This document shows, piece by piece, positions 11,426 to 24,581 of a stretch of DNA of 64,000 nucleotides. A model generated the notes under the pieces. The model saw nothing but the letters and a program-made list of their open reading frames with translations, did not search any database and had not been told where the DNA came from. The translations under genes were made by a program, and so were the position numbers. Numbering within the stretch: the first letter of the stretch is position 1; each line of letters starts with the position of its first letter. Origin of the DNA: Chamaecrista fasciculata (Eukaryota; Streptophyta; Magnoliopsida; Fabales; Fabaceae); the NCBI GenBank assembly GCA_003254925.1, contig QANZ01013516.1, forward strand, positions 8,308 to 72,307, given 5' to 3'.

Positions 11426-11851
11426 AAAATAAAAAGATTATCTAATTCAATAATTGACTATTTCTCATTCATTAATTCTATAATTTCCTTTTTGGCCGAA
11501 TCTATAATTTTAACACTAACTCACTAATGAACTTCTCTAATTCAATAATCTACTCACTAATTGACAAATCATAACTCCTAAAACTGTGCTACTAATGAAC
11601 TTTAATCCAATAATTATAGTACACTAATGCTTTAATTTTAAGAATTTACATTAATTCACTAATCTTATTACCTTTATCATCAAATCCTATGAAGCATGAA
11701 CAATTCATTTTAAGAGGGTGTCATCTCCTTAGACATGTGTCTGTGTCAGACACCCGTAAGACACTCATATGATACATATTTATAAGTTTTAGAATAATAT
11801 AGACAAAACTAATTAATTACAATAGGAGTCAAACTTCACAAGAATCACTAT
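11426..11851. other. AT-rich spacer, no gene seen
   Basis: AT-rich, with CTAATTCA-type phrases and a short CA-rich patch (GTGTCTGTGTCAGACACCC near 11738) that is a small perfect palindromic core (GTGTCTGTGTCAGACAC). Nothing else was recognised. Confidence 0.35.
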
Positions 11852-12245
11852 AGTCAATTTTATGGTACCCTGTAGTTTGAAACTTGACATTTTGGTACCA
11901 TGTGGTATTCTCTATTAACACTTTGGTACCCTTTGGAGCTATTTTATAATTTTAGCCATAACAAATTTTGCAAAAATTACGTATTGATCCCAATTTTTTT
12001 TAAGTTTTCATTTTAGTCCCTAGATAATATGTATCTAAGGACCTATTTGTAATTTTTTGAAAAATTTTTGGGGTCAATATGTAATTTTTACAAAATTTGT
12101 TATGGTTAAAATTGCAAAATAGCTCCAAAGGGTACCAAAGTGTTAATAGAGAATACCACATGGTACCAAAATGTCAAGTTTCAAACTACAGGGTACCACA
12201 GTGAAATAGAGTCAAACCACAAGGTATCAAAGTGTAATTTACCCT
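11852..12245. repeat. Foldback element, 'GGTACC' type
   Basis: The left arm (ATGGTACCCTGTAGTTTGAA, ACTTGACATTTTGGTACCAT, then ACACTTTGGTACCC) is mirrored closely by the right arm (GGGTACCAAAGTGT, ATGGTACCAAAATGTCAAGT, TTCAAACTACAGGGTACCA). The loop is near 11990-12060. The end AAAGTGTAATTTACCCTTA resembles the Mutator-type MITE at 43466-44186, so this is probably a related member, but I could not confirm a 9-bp duplication. Confidence 0.6.
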
Positions 12246-13363
12246 TAAAAAATTATTAATAAAATATAAATTATAAAAATATAATAATTATAATTAAAAG
12301 ATTAAGTATTAAAAAGAAGTTATAAATGAGGAGAGAGACTGAGATGGACCATCCATGGAATAAAAGAAGTAAACCACCTTTTAATGTCAAAAAGTAGAGA
12401 GAGAAAGTCATGGAGGTAATAAAGCCAATTTTATGACTATCTTTTACGGTCTCACACCACTATCCTCACAATTAGCTACAAGGTACGATGAATATATGTT
12501 ACAACAATTTGCTCTTATGATTTTTTAAAATTGTCTTCTATTTATACTTGTGCTCCACGGAACCGTTGTAGGAAACAATTTGAATTTGATGTCACAAGCC
12601 GAAATTGATGTTCTCATAAGTATTCATCAAAGCGTCATGGTAGATCATTATCCAACTTCAATTTTTGATTGATTCGCTAAAGTAAGCAAGTACATATAGC
12701 AATTTAAAATCAAGAGGTTTTCCAGCAATGTTAAAGAAAATATATAAGCAGAATTATGGTTCTTTCCCTTTTAAGGAAAACAAAATTCTTGAAATCACTC
12801 AGCAAATTAGGAAATATGATTACTCAATAAGAATTTTTCCTAAGTAGTAGCTCATGAATTAAGCTTCAATAATTAACATTAATCTTGCACAATAATCACT
12901 AAGATATTTCTGAAAATAAAATAATGTGCATTAAACTCAAAAACTTGGATAATTAAAGCATACATTGAAAACAAAACTAACTCAAGAAACATTTAATTAA
13001 TTTTTTTGCAAGTTATCAAAATTAAAATATAAATTATTTTGAAATTAATTATGGAAGATAAAATAATTAATATAAAATTTAGTCCAACAAGAAAAAAATT
13101 CATTCAAACTCAAATGATTCTGATACTATGTTAAATATACAGTGAAATATATAGAATGAGAATTATCATGAAAACTTGATTGACAATTATATATTTCTAA
13201 ATATTACATAGTATTTATGGAAGAGGACATAATCTATTATTGGAAACACAATTAATTTTAAAATCTCTAATATCTTAATAATATCTAAACGAATTTTTAG
13301 TGTGAATACTTTAATTTAGATTTATTTACATAATTAAATATGATTTATTACTCTAATACATCT
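12246..13363. other. AT-rich spacer, no gene seen
   Basis: Intergenic AT-rich sequence with no frame of note. The stretch 12330-12700 is slightly less AT-rich and may be decayed transposon or old gene sequence. I recognise nothing in it. Confidence 0.35.
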
Positions 13364-13884
13364 TAGGTCAAAGTTTTAAATTGGTCTCTTACGTATGAGT
13401 TAGATTTTAAATTAGTTCCTTATCTTTCATTTGTTTCAGATTAGTCTTACATGTTTCTATAATATTTCAAATTGGTCTCAAACCTACTTTTGATATGCGA
13501 TTTGACCTCATTTACTAGCGATCTTAATTATGCAAAGAAAGATTTCTTTAAGAGTTAGCACATAGTTTCAAACTCGTTGCATTCAGACTTGAAACGTGAG
13601 AGATATAACCAATTTCACTTGTTTAATCGTAAAATGAGTTATCTACTTCTAAGACTCGATTTGACCTTGTTTGTTAATGGTTTTAAAGTACTCGTCAAAA
13701 GAAACTGGTAGCTCTGAATTCGTCGCATTTGAGATTGAAATGAGAGAGACATAACCACATCCAATATTTTTTAAACCAATTTGAAACATCATAGAAACAT
13801 GTAGGACCAATCTGAAACAAATAAAAAATAAAGGACCAATTTGAAATCTACCCCATCCATAAAGGACCAATTTGAGATGGCCTA
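13364..13884. repeat. Foldback element, family A member upstream of RAE1
   Basis: It starts TAGGTCAAAGTTTTAAATTGG and ends CCAATTTGAGATGGCCTA, with complementary arms. The middle carries AACTCGTTGCATTCAGACTTG and GAGAGATATAACCA phrases that recur at 49717-50223 and 59314-59789. It ends only 270 bp before the RAE1 start codon, so it forms part of that gene's upstream region. Confidence 0.55.
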
Positions 13885-14154
13885 GAACTTAATGGATCCT
13901 GATTGTTGACGCGTACTGCTCACGCTAATACACAAAAGCTTAACCTACGCCTCTCCTCACAATACAACATACAAATACTACCTCTTCTCTTCAAATTGAA
14001 ATCCACCATTATTTTCTTCCTTTCCCTCTCGCTCCTACTTCTCTTTCTTTCTCTCTCTTCCCGGCTCGCAGCTCACAATTTCTCTCTCTAACCTCTCCGA
14101 TTCAACCTCTTTTGGGCCTCTTGTTCGTGTCGAGTTTCGTCGCATTGTTTTAGA

Positions 14155-17100
14155 ATGGCCAATTTTGGGGCTGCAGCGAACACAAATCCGAACAAATCTT
14201 TTGAGGTATGTGTCTCAGTGCTTCTGAACTCAGGGAGCCATGCTCATGTGTCTCTCGTCTGCTTTTGGGTGCATTCAAAATTTTAAAACTCTTGGGTTCT
14301 GCTTTCGTGAAATGAAACACTGCATAATTGTATGTATTCGCTACTAGTATCGGCTAGCACTAGCTCTTAATCATTAGACATATTGGAGTCTAGTTTTTTA
14401 TGTGATTGTCTTGTACTAATTCTTTGATTTTGGTATTCGGTAAAATGTGGGAGGCGTATTTGGTTTAAGGGTTTGTTGTTCTTTTTTGCAACTGATTAGC
14501 TATTTATTCCTGATGAACAAGGATTTACGTGAAACCTGCAATTTTCAGGTGTCCCAACCTCCAGGTGATTCTGTTTCAAGTCTTTGTTTCAGTCCCAAGG
14601 CTAATTTTCTTGTCGCTACATCATGGGACAACCAGGTTTGCCTTGTCTTATTTTGTTTCTTGCATTTGTTTTACATGTTTGAGTCAATTAAAAGTGAAGA
14701 AGGAAGATAAAGGATTGATTGACGTATTGGAGTCCCTGCCCTTCTAGAGACTGTTTCATCTCATACTCTTTTTGGCTTGATGGACAACCTATTCCTGTAT
14801 TAACAATCTTTCAGGTACGGTGTTGGGAGATAGTAAGGAATAATGCAGTTGTAAGCAGTACACCGAAAGCGTCAATAGCTCATGATCAGCCGGTAATCTA
14901 TCTGAATACACTTGATTGAAAGGAAAATTATTATTAATCTGAGCTTGAACTGGCATGGGTCATGCTTTTGACATAATGCTTGTTTTTCTGGTGAAGGTTT
15001 TGTGCTCAACATGGAAGGAAGATGGAACGACCGTTTTTTCTGGAGGATGTGACAAGCAGGTCAAAATGTGGCCTCTTTTGTCTGGTGGGCAACCGGTTAC
15101 TGTTGCCATGCATGATGCTCCCATTATAGAGATTGCTTGGATTCCAGAGATGAATCTTTTAGCCACAGGAAGTTGGGACAAGACCCTGAAGTATGTATTT
15201 TAGTTATTTTTTTTTTCTGTCATTTGCAGTATTAAAAAGTTTTATTTGTATATTTCTCAATTGTAAGATTTATTGTTGGAAGTAATGTGAAAAAATTGAT
15301 TACAAATTGTGATTGGTTCTACTACTGACATTTCAATTTTCAATCTATATATGATTTTAGGCCAAAAGGCATCTTGACATTGTTTTAAAGACTTGACCAT
15401 AGTGTATAAGGAAAAATTGCATTACATTATAGTGCCATAGCTACAACCTTCATGTATCACACAGAAAATGTGATACATTCCTTGATCATTTCAAAAAACT
15501 ATAGTTGTGTTAAGGCCACGGCAACTACATCTGGTTGGGTCAAACATTTACATTTATATTGGGGTTATGATGGCTATGTTATATAATGCAAGCTTCACTC
15601 TCATAATATGGTATTGTATAAATGATAATTGATAGACAACATAATACATAAGTCTCTAATTATACTGTACACTCTGAAAACATATGCAGGTTTTCTGTTT
15701 GTTTCACTGTTTCATGATTTCATCAGAAAATGCTAACAAGGAAGCTTTCTTGCATGAGCTTTTTCCTTTTGTTATTTACTTTAAGTAGTTCATGCTAGGT
15801 TGGTGTGAACTTCTCCATCACTTGGCAGTAGCCCACTCATGATCATGATTATCTCTGTGAAGTGACAGTTCCTATGGCAACTTGTAGCATTATGGTCAGA
15901 AAAAATAAGAATTTTCTGTTTGATTACTTTTTTATATTTGTCCTGTAGCCACCATTAACTATTAACTATTCTAGATATTGCTGGCTCTCATAAAATTCTT
16001 TATGCTTTACTTGCCTTCTATTAGGTATTGGGATACTAGGCAACCAAATCCAGTACATACTCAACAACTTCCTGATCGCTGTTATGCAATGACAGTGAAA
16101 TATCCACTGATGGTTGTGGGAACTGCAGATAGAAATCTTGTAGTTTTCAATTTGCAGAATCCTCAGGTAATATTTTATTGTTTTCTAGTAGTTGTTTGTT
16201 TCATTTTTGTTGGTTCTTGTGCAATAGGTTGATGTTGCAGACTTGCAGTGTATAATAACATATTTTATACATAGGAGATGAAAATTTAATTATGAACCAG
16301 TTTCCAATTTGACTAAGATGTTCTACAATTCTAGTGTCTAATTTTGCATAGTTATGTGAAATATGCATTATATGATGTTATATATTCATCTGTCAGTAGC
16401 TGAAAATATAATCTTTTGATCATGAATGTGTGTAAATTGCTACAACCACAAGTATTGAATCCCGGATCATTTACGTCTGTAATAAGTAGTATTCCTCTCA
16501 CTAAAATAAGTAGTAATCCTCTCACCAAAAACCTTGAAAAATGGTGTATGTCAGTATGTTCAACATATATATTTCCTTTTCCTGAAGTGCGGCTTTTCTT
16601 TTCAGTGTGTCAAGAAATAAAACAATAAAATAGTTATTTATTCACTTGGTTGTATCAATGGCATATTTTAACTGAAAAGATAATCTACTTTTGCTCATGA
16701 ATTGTGTGATCTGTTATGATTAGAAGTATTGAATGTCAGGTCATCTTAATCTGTAATTGGTAGAATCCTCCCATGAAAATACCTGAAAAGTGGTATATTA
16801 GCAACCTTTATTTTTTTCCCCTGAAGCATTCTGTCATAGAATGCAGGTTTTCCCTTTAGAGTCTCAGGAAATAAAAAAAAACTAAGAGTTAGTAATTCCT
16901 TCAATAGCATTAGCTTGAGCGGCATATGTTGAATATAAATGTCAGCAATTGCTTGAGTTAAAATGGTCCTTGACTTGGTATTAAAGTGTTTGTGACCAAT
17001 TGCTTGAATTTAATCCTTACTGCTCTCCATTTTTTTCTTGTCAATATATATTGCAATACAAAGGAGGCACAAAGGCTATACATGTAATCAGAAGATCTAG

Positions 17101-20100
17101 TAAGACTAACAGAACCACCAAACGCAACAGGCTTGCTCTTCTGAAAATACATAAAAAAAAAAAAAAAAAAGCTAAGCAAATACTAGAGGCAACGCATCTC
17201 TTAAAAAACAACCAAAATAAACAGAAAATTTACAACTCAATCACAACATAAACAACTATAAAATATCAAAAGATCAAAATGACTATACTAAGAGGCATCA
17301 CAAGTCTTCAATATTCAAACATGTAATTGATCATCAGAAGTGTTGGAAGTATATCTTCACCATAGTCTAAAACTCTTACTCTTTGATAAAGGAAAAATAC
17401 CTTAAAGGAGAAGGGAGTAAAAGCTTCATACTCCGTAAAGGAGATGAGAGGAAACAAGCATAAATAAAAAACTATAACTTAGAGAACAAAAGAAAAAAGG
17501 AGAAGGAGGGGTTGCCACCAATGGTGGCTCCCTCGACCTGGGACTTGAAGCAGAAAATGAGCTCCTCAGATGTGACATGACTCCATTCCTTTTAATTTAA
17601 GTTAATTTTGGTACGAAGGTATTGTGGACTTGTGCCTTGTTCACACTTTAAGCCCAAGCGCTTTATAGAGAATCAAGAACCACTGCATATGAGAAAATGC
17701 AGAAGTTAATGCATGAATGCTTATTATAGAGAATCAAGATAATTTAAAATGAGTGCATGGGAGATGCAGTCCAAACTGAAAAAGGTCCTCATTTACTTAG
17801 TTACTGTTGTTTCTGTTATGGGTTGTTATATGTGTTATGAACCTTTGATGCCTTTATCAAAGTTTAATGATAAGTTAACATATAGATGGTTTCTTATTGT
17901 TGTTGATAGAAATATGATTTGCTTATATATTACTTTTTCTATTTATTTTATAATCTCCCATGATTTAAACAAAATAATTAAGAAGCATTGATTTCTTCTT
18001 ATTATTTGAAGTGCCATTAATTTGTTGAATATCAATATAATTTTTTCCTTCAAAATCTCAACAGACTGAGTACAAAAGAATTGTATCGCCCCTGAAGTAT
18101 CAGACAAGATGTGTCGCTGCTTTTCCAGATCAGCAAGGTTTTTTGGTATGTATTCAACTATTCACATTCACATAGACCAAGCATTATTTGTTGTGGAATT
18201 GCAGTCTTTCTTTGCACTTGGCATTTAGATAGATGAATAATAACTGCAACATTCATTAGAAGGATTTGAATTGATGTATTAGATGAAGTTGTTGTATCTG
18301 TACAAACTTTGAAAACCATCTAATGTGTCTGCCCTTCCTATATGAACAATACCCACTTTCACATCAGAGAATTGTATGCTCTGTGTTGTTTTCCTGGTGT
18401 TATTATCAGATATGTCAAGTTACCATCCATTAAAACATCAGTTCTCCAAAAATTTGATCTGCTGACATGATTGAGCTTTGACTACATTCTTCCTCTGTAG
18501 GTTGGCTCAATAGAGGGAAGGGTCGGAGTACATCACTTGGATGATGCACAACAAAGCAAGAATTTTACATTCAAATGCCACAGAGAGAATAATGAGATAT
18601 ATTCAGTCAATTCTTTGAATTTTCATCCAGTAATACTCTATTTATGATCCCTTTCAGTGTGAAAGATGTTAATTTGATGTTTTTATTGCTTTAGCTTAAT
18701 TATTTTGTATGCAGGTACACCACACTTTTGCAACTGCTGGATCTGATGGTGCTTTTAATTTCTGGGACAAGGACAGTAAACAGAGACTCAAGGTTTCTAC
18801 TTATCTCTAAAATCCTCTCTCTCCTCTTGCCCAATTCTTCTTTTCCTCACTAAGGTTGATCTCTATATATTTCTAATGACACTGGGTAAACTCTTTTGTT
18901 TCACTTTTTCTGTTCTTTAGAATATAAGTTTTTTCAGCTATTTCATAGTTATGTATGTCTTAAGTTAAAACACAGACGCTCCCCTTTCACTACCATGATA
19001 ATAACATTCTTATTCACCTGATTGTGTTTGCAGGCCATGCAAAGGTGCAATCAGCCCATACCTTGCAGCACATTCAATAATGATGGTTCCATATTTGCTT
19101 ATGCGGTATATCTTATTTTACTTTATTTTTTATGTTTTCTCAAATAATGGTGTTTTACTTTTATGCAGCAATTGTTCTAAACAATGAGACCTACAACTTG
19201 CTATTTGCTATTGCATAAAATATGTAATATGACTAAATTTGGTTATAAAATTCAAGTTTTCCCCCCTTCTCTTTCTCACCCATATCCATCTTGCATGCAT
19301 TGTGCATGTCACATGCATTATTTTTTAGGTTAAATGTTATACCAGTTCTAATTACCCAAAAGAAAGCAATGTTATACCAGTTCATAGTATCTAGGTACAT
19401 TACAAAGTTATGGAATATTTTCAAGTTCTTGACTGATGCAAATGAGTTTGGTCCCCATTTTCTAAAAGTGTGAGGCTTGTCATCGTTAGATAACCATGGA
19501 TTCCTTTTTCCCTTCCTCCTGCTCTGATTTTTCTAGTGGATTATTCTAATCATTGGAGCCGGAGGAGATTAGGTGACAATAGGTTACTAAGTTGCTTCAT
19601 AGCGAATGTTAAATATGTATCAAGTGTTCACTGCTTATAAATTATAATTCATATCATTTTTGTTTTTTCAGTCAACAGATTGTTCATGTTAGTAAAAATC
19701 ATGATGACAGAAGGACAAAAATGACAACAACTGAAAAATGCTGGATTGATAAATTTAAGAATTCAAGGAATTTGATGAGAATGCTTAAAGTTTAATTATA
19801 TCTCTTAGACATTGAAAATCAGTTCAATATAAATGAAAACCTAGAATATGATTTGAGCTGTGTGAACCTCATCCTGCCACTCAGATTAGATTTTGGGCTT
19901 AAACTTAGCAATATTTTTCTTGTTTTCCATTAGCCTGCTTCCTTTCAGTTACTGATAACTCTTGAAATCTTATGCATGGCTGTAGGTCTGTTATGATTGG
20001 AGCAAGGGCGCCGAAAATCACAATCCAGCGACAGCAAAGACCAACATTTTCTTGCACTTAACCCAGGTACACTCCTGGATACAGTCACACTACGATAATT

Positions 20101-21218
20101 AGTAGTTGAACACTTTTTTTATGGATTAAAGAGAATGGAAATGAAAAGAAAATTCTTGTTATTAAGAATTAAACAGAAGAGGAAGTACAATTATTTCCTT
20201 TCTTATGGTAATTGTTTTAGGAAAAGGACAAGAAGTAATGAAATACCTGTTTATAACATTTCCGTAGGTTGTGTTTGGATGGTAGTATTTCAAAGTTTAT
20301 GGGACTTTAAATATTAGGAATTTGAATTGCCAGAATTTTAATTTCCGGCATTTGAAATAACTTGTTTGGATAGAGATTAGTAATTTAAATTACAACAATT
20401 TAAATATTAGTAATTAAAATATCTTACTTGGATAGGACAAGTAATTTTAGAATTTATTGTTTAGAGAAGCTTTAAAATTAAAAATGGTGGATAATAAAAA
20501 TCAAAACTATGCTATAATGTTTTTCTATAATAAATGAAAAATAATTTCTTGTGGATTAGTGGTGTTGCATATTGTTTGGAAGTAAGATCTAATGTAATTT
20601 TATGAGGTAATTTTATTTTTTATGGAATTACAAAATAATGTCTTGTGGAATAGTGGTGTTGCATAGTGTTTGGAAGTAAGATGTTGTGTAATCAATCCAT
20701 ATGCTTGTCAAATTTCTAGCTTTTGTAATGAATTACAAAACAAGAAGAACAAGAGGAGAGTTTTCCAAATTCCACCTACTTAGGTGGAATCGTAATTTCC
20801 ATTAAAAAAAATTACCTCATAAAATTACCATGGAATTTGAATTACCAAGAATTTTTATCCAAAGAATTTTGTTTTAAGGTAATTTAAATGCCTTCATAAT
20901 TTACTTTCCCCCCTAAATTTACCTCATCCGAACACATAATTAAGATTCTTTTCATTGCACCCTGCTTATCAAACAGAATATAATTGAAGAAAATAAGAAG
21001 AAAGTGATGCTACTTCTTTTTACTTCATTCCTTAGTTCATTATGATGCTTACAATCAAGAGATTGGCTAGTAGTTTCCTATAATGGTACTTCCCTAATAT
21101 TTATTTTTATTCAAGAGGCGAACATTCATGATACATAAGGAGTATCTACTTTTTATGTTGTGAGCAGGACGCAGAGGTTAAAGGCAAGCCGCGAACCGGA
21201 ACTACGGGTAGAAAATGA
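14155..21218 (+). CDS. RAE1: RAE1/Gle2-type mRNA export factor, WD40
   Basis: Eleven exons join in frame: 14155-14205, 14549-14635, 14815-14892, 14997-15190, 16025-16166, 18065-18145, 18501-18629, 18715-18792, 19034-19105, 19986-20066 and 21168-21218, giving 347 aa (Arabidopsis RAE1 is of near-equal length). All junctions are GT-AG. WD-repeat features are visible: [14 protein letters not shown] blades, [63 protein letters not shown] and [18 protein letters not shown]. The protein ends GTTGRK, as in plant relatives. RAE1 forms a beta-propeller that binds the Gle2-binding segment of nucleoporin NUP98 at the nuclear pore and supports mRNA export; plant RAE1 has also been reported as an adaptor of CUL4-DDB1 ubiquitin ligases. 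Function is inferred from strong family identity. The largest introns (exons 5-6, 1.9 kb; exons 10-11, 1.1 kb) carry transposon-like repeats. Pyrimidine-rich CT runs at 14010-14090 are probably 5' UTR. Confidence 0.95.
17030..17570 (-). repeat. Possible LINE-like fragment in a RAE1 intron
   Basis: Read on the minus strand, this intron segment runs from GGGAGCCACCATTGGTGGCA at the right through pyrimidine-rich CTCCTTC and a poly-T patch, to TTTGTGCCTCCTTTGTATTG and an A-rich end (AAGAAAAAAATGG). The composition differs from the surrounding intron, and the A-rich minus-strand end suggests a non-LTR retroelement remnant. No reverse-transcriptase residues are visible and I could not confirm a target duplication, so this is tentative. 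Confidence 0.3.
20269..20938. repeat. MITE-like inverted-repeat element in last RAE1 intron
   Basis: The ends mirror each other: TTGTGTTTGGATG at 20269 and CATCCGAACACAT at the right. Subterminal parts (GGAATTTGAATTGCCAGAATTTT and GGAATTTGAATTACC...AATTTT-like) recur in both orientations. It is non-coding. The target duplication is unclear, so the superfamily is not assigned. It fills more than half of the intron between exons 10 and 11 of RAE1. Confidence 0.5.
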
Positions 21219-22150
21219 AGCTTCATTAGAGAGGCCTTTGAAAGTGGAATCAACAGATGGGCCATGTGTTTTACTGCAAGAGCTAGAATTTTCCTTTCTC
21301 TCTCTAATCTCTTGCTATCTGTTTGTTTGGTCACTGAAAGAAGGTTTAAAAAAAACATGAAACTAATGTAGCAGAGTTTGGTTTCAATTTAGAAATATCT
21401 TAGGTCTGGCCATTTTTTCTCCATGACAGTTTTAGGAATATAAGGATTCAAGGTTAATGCTTTTTGTAGAACATGTACAGATTCAAATGATGCCTCTTTC
21501 TGTAGCAATTTATCTGGATGGATGATTAATGGATTCTTTGTTTTACAAAGAGAGTTGTTGGAAGATACAGTTGGTTTAGTCACTCTGAAATGAGATTCTT
21601 GGTAACAAGTATATTGATTTTCTTAATTGTTTATTATCCGAGTAAATAGCAATAGTTCTTTTAATGTTTGGCCAATATATATATATATATATATTTTTTT
21701 TTTTTTTGGCCCAACGATGTATTTTTATGGGTCCTTCTAACATGTGCCCTAAGGGCACATGTTAAGGTTTCTTTTGATTGGTCAAATAAGTTTTTAAACA
21801 TTAAAAATTATAATTTTCGTAGATTTCAAGATATGAGATGTTTTACTAACCAATCAGAAGAAACTTTAAAATGTGCCCTAAGGGCACATGTTAGATAAAT
21901 CCTATTTTTATTACCTGTTTTAAAAAATTAAACTTGGTATCTTGATACAATATGTGGCCTTTCCAAAATAGTAAAATTATTTTTCCGTTCTTGTTTGTGA
22001 CAATGAGAAATGCCATGTTAGAGTTTTATATCAATTAAGTTCTCCTTACTATTATTTTTAAAATATAATGACAGATGGGATCTATGTAAGGAAACGAAAA
22101 AATATCACACTTATTAGAGAACATATAGGTATAATTTTTCAAATAAGAGT
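21219..22150. other. 3' flank of RAE1
   Basis: Starts with the RAE1 3' UTR. Contains a short (TA)n/poly-T tract (21676-21708) and the small palindromic element at 21738-21893. No further gene was recognised. Confidence 0.45.
21738..21893. mobile_element. Small palindrome-ended MITE downstream of RAE1
   Basis: Both ends carry the near-perfect palindrome ACATGTGCCCTAAGGGCACAT, followed inward by complementary arms (AAGGTTTCTTTTGATTGGTCA on the left, CCAATCAGAAGAAACTTTA on the right). The whole 156-bp unit is thus an inverted repeat whose termini are themselves inverted repeats. No clear target duplication was identified. A diverged relative of the end palindrome occurs at 575-600. Confidence 0.65.
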
Positions 22151-22158
22151 CATTAGAG

Positions 22159-22486
22159 CTATGAAGTATGAACATTGACACGGGACACGATACGGACACA
22201 CCGACACGTCAAATTCTTAAACTTATATGACACGACACGCCATATATTTATATATATAAAGAATTAAAAATCTATAAATTTTGATGAAAACTTTAAAATT
22301 ATAATATATAATCATAATATATCTCATATGTGTCATTATTTTTTATTGTTTGCCATGTTAAAGTCACGAAAAATTAATTTTATATTTTGAATTTTTTAAA
22401 TGTGTCGTGTGGGTGTCATACGGGTGTCGGACACGGACACGTGTTTAACACGGTAACACGTCTTCATGAAGTGTCATACTTCATAG
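22159..22486. mobile_element. hAT-type MITE 3 (TSD CATTAGAG)
   Basis: A 328-bp element with perfect 13-bp inverted ends CTATGAAGTATGA / TCATACTTCATAG and a perfect 8-bp duplication CATTAGAG at 22151-22158 and 22487-22494. Subterminal regions are full of GACACG/CGTGTC motifs (GGACACGATACGGACACACC on the left, GTGTCGGACACGGACACGTG on the right). Clustered subterminal motifs of this kind are typical transposase-binding sites in hAT elements. It is non-coding. Confidence 0.88.
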
Positions 22487-22494
22487 CATTAGAG

Positions 22495-24581
22495 TAATAT
22501 ATTCAAATTTTAAGAAAGATAATTATAACTAATTATTTTAATTTATAAAGGAGAGAAAAATCGCCTCCAATGGCATTTTTAGGAGAAGAAATTCCTCCAA
22601 AATTGAAGAAAAAAAGTTTTTCCTGATATAAATTAGATGTGACATTTTTAAGGATTTTTTTTAAATGTAAAAGTTCCGTAGGCTTTGGATATTGTCATAA
22701 TTCATATGATATATATATTGCTGTCCATGAAATATCATCATATAATTTTTTTTCCAAAAATCTATGCATACTCTGTAGGAAAAAAAACAAAAACGAAAAA
22801 TTCACAATTAGGCTTTAGCTGATGCGGGGCAAATTGTTTTCCTTGGATTTTGAGATTAAAAAATTATAATAATAAAGTCATTAAAGTTAATAGGTCTAAA
22901 GGAGATTATATGGCCTTGGGATTAGGAAATGAAGAAAAAGGAAATCAAAGATTTGATTAATGTGCATCTGGATTCCTTGGCATTGATGGGAGGAGATAAG
23001 AATTTACATGAGCCGAGGAATTAATTGAATCATTTTTGGTGTTAAGTTTAAGAGAAAAAGTCAATGAATTTAACAGAATAAAGGAATCAGTTTTTAAATT
23101 ATTGTAATCATTAAAGATTAAATTTTTAAATTAAATTTAATGATAAAAATATAAATTCAATATAAATTTAAAGATAAAAAATATAAAATTAATTTAAATT
23201 TTAAAAATTAAATTGTCACTAAAGATTAAATCATTAACAATTGAAATGTTATAAAGATTAAATTATTATTTTAATTACCTACCAAAAAAAATTATTATTT
23301 TAATTATTCAAAAATTGTCTAAGTTCAACCAAAAATAACCAAACATACCTCACATGTTTGCAATCTGATTAATTAGTTTAATTTACTTATTCTTTTAGAA
23401 TGAATTGGCCTAAATTTATGAAAGCCATTTGTAGTACAAATACAACCGCTGCTGCATCAGTGAGATCACCAAATAATAGAGACAAAATTTTGGATATTTG
23501 GTGTGTTGTGAACATTTATTTGAAGAAAACAAAGAAAGTGTGCGACACATGTATTATTTATGTCTATTTATGTGATTTGATTTGCTCTTTTAGTTTTTAG
23601 TTTTTTACATTACTTCAAGGTTTCTTCTCATTATTTTCTCTCACTATTCCAGATAAGGTTTTATCATGTCTTGGGAGGGTTTTTAAATGGAAAATAAAAG
23701 AATAAATTAATAATTTGGTCCGCAAATGTTATATATCTCAATTTAGTTTCTAAAAAATAAAAATATTATATTTAATTCCTCAATGATATAATTAAAATCA
23801 ATTTTTGTTAAAGATATCAGCTTAAATTTAATGACAATTTTTACATAATTATAATTTTTGTTAATATTACTAATGAAGATTGGATCTAACGGAAGGAGAA
23901 AGTCTCTCACAATATGATGAATCTAAATTCGAATTCTCACAAGAAGAGGCGTACTCATATTTAGTGTTCGACGGTACCTCAAATATGATTGCCTCTAATG
24001 AAAGATATTTATAAGAATAAAAAAAAAATTATTGATATTACACTTAATGATTAATGTTAAAAAAAAAATCATATTTAGTTATTTACCATTACATTTGGAT
24101 CCAGGGTGAGCAACTAAAAAAAAGTATCTTAAAAAAATTAAGAATCAAATCAGTTATAATTTTCTTTTGTAAGGACTAAAATATTAGAACTCGTTGAATG
24201 AGAAAAAAAGAGGATTAGGATTAAGATTATGATTATGATTATTATGAAAGTGTTTTAATTAACACTGAAAATGATGGTTGAGTATGTGTGAAGAAAGGAA
24301 CATATAATTCCAACAATGGAAACTCTAAAGTTCGATGTTTCTGCGCATTGAAAGTGATCACTGCTTCGGATTTATACAATGATTCTAAAAGCACGCGTAA
24401 TCTTTTGCCTTTTTTGTTTTCTTGTGTCCCTCAAATATGCTAACAAGTCTAGAAAAACAAATTAGTTAAATTAAGGGTTTTAAATTACTAATTTGATTTT
24501 TAATAATTTTTTTTATTAACCCCTTTCTTTGATGATAAATTAGCAGTGGTTAGTGGAGACTGGTGACGTGGACTTGATGAT
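22495..24581. other. AT-rich intergenic region, no gene seen
   Basis: AT-rich, with scattered 'gattaaat' foldback-like tracts at 23040-23280 and no protein-like frame. A 66-residue frame at 23400-23600 has no family features. The sequence 23880-24010 (GGAGAAAGTCTCTCAC, then CAAATTCGAATTC) resembles generic repeat debris. Confidence 0.4.
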
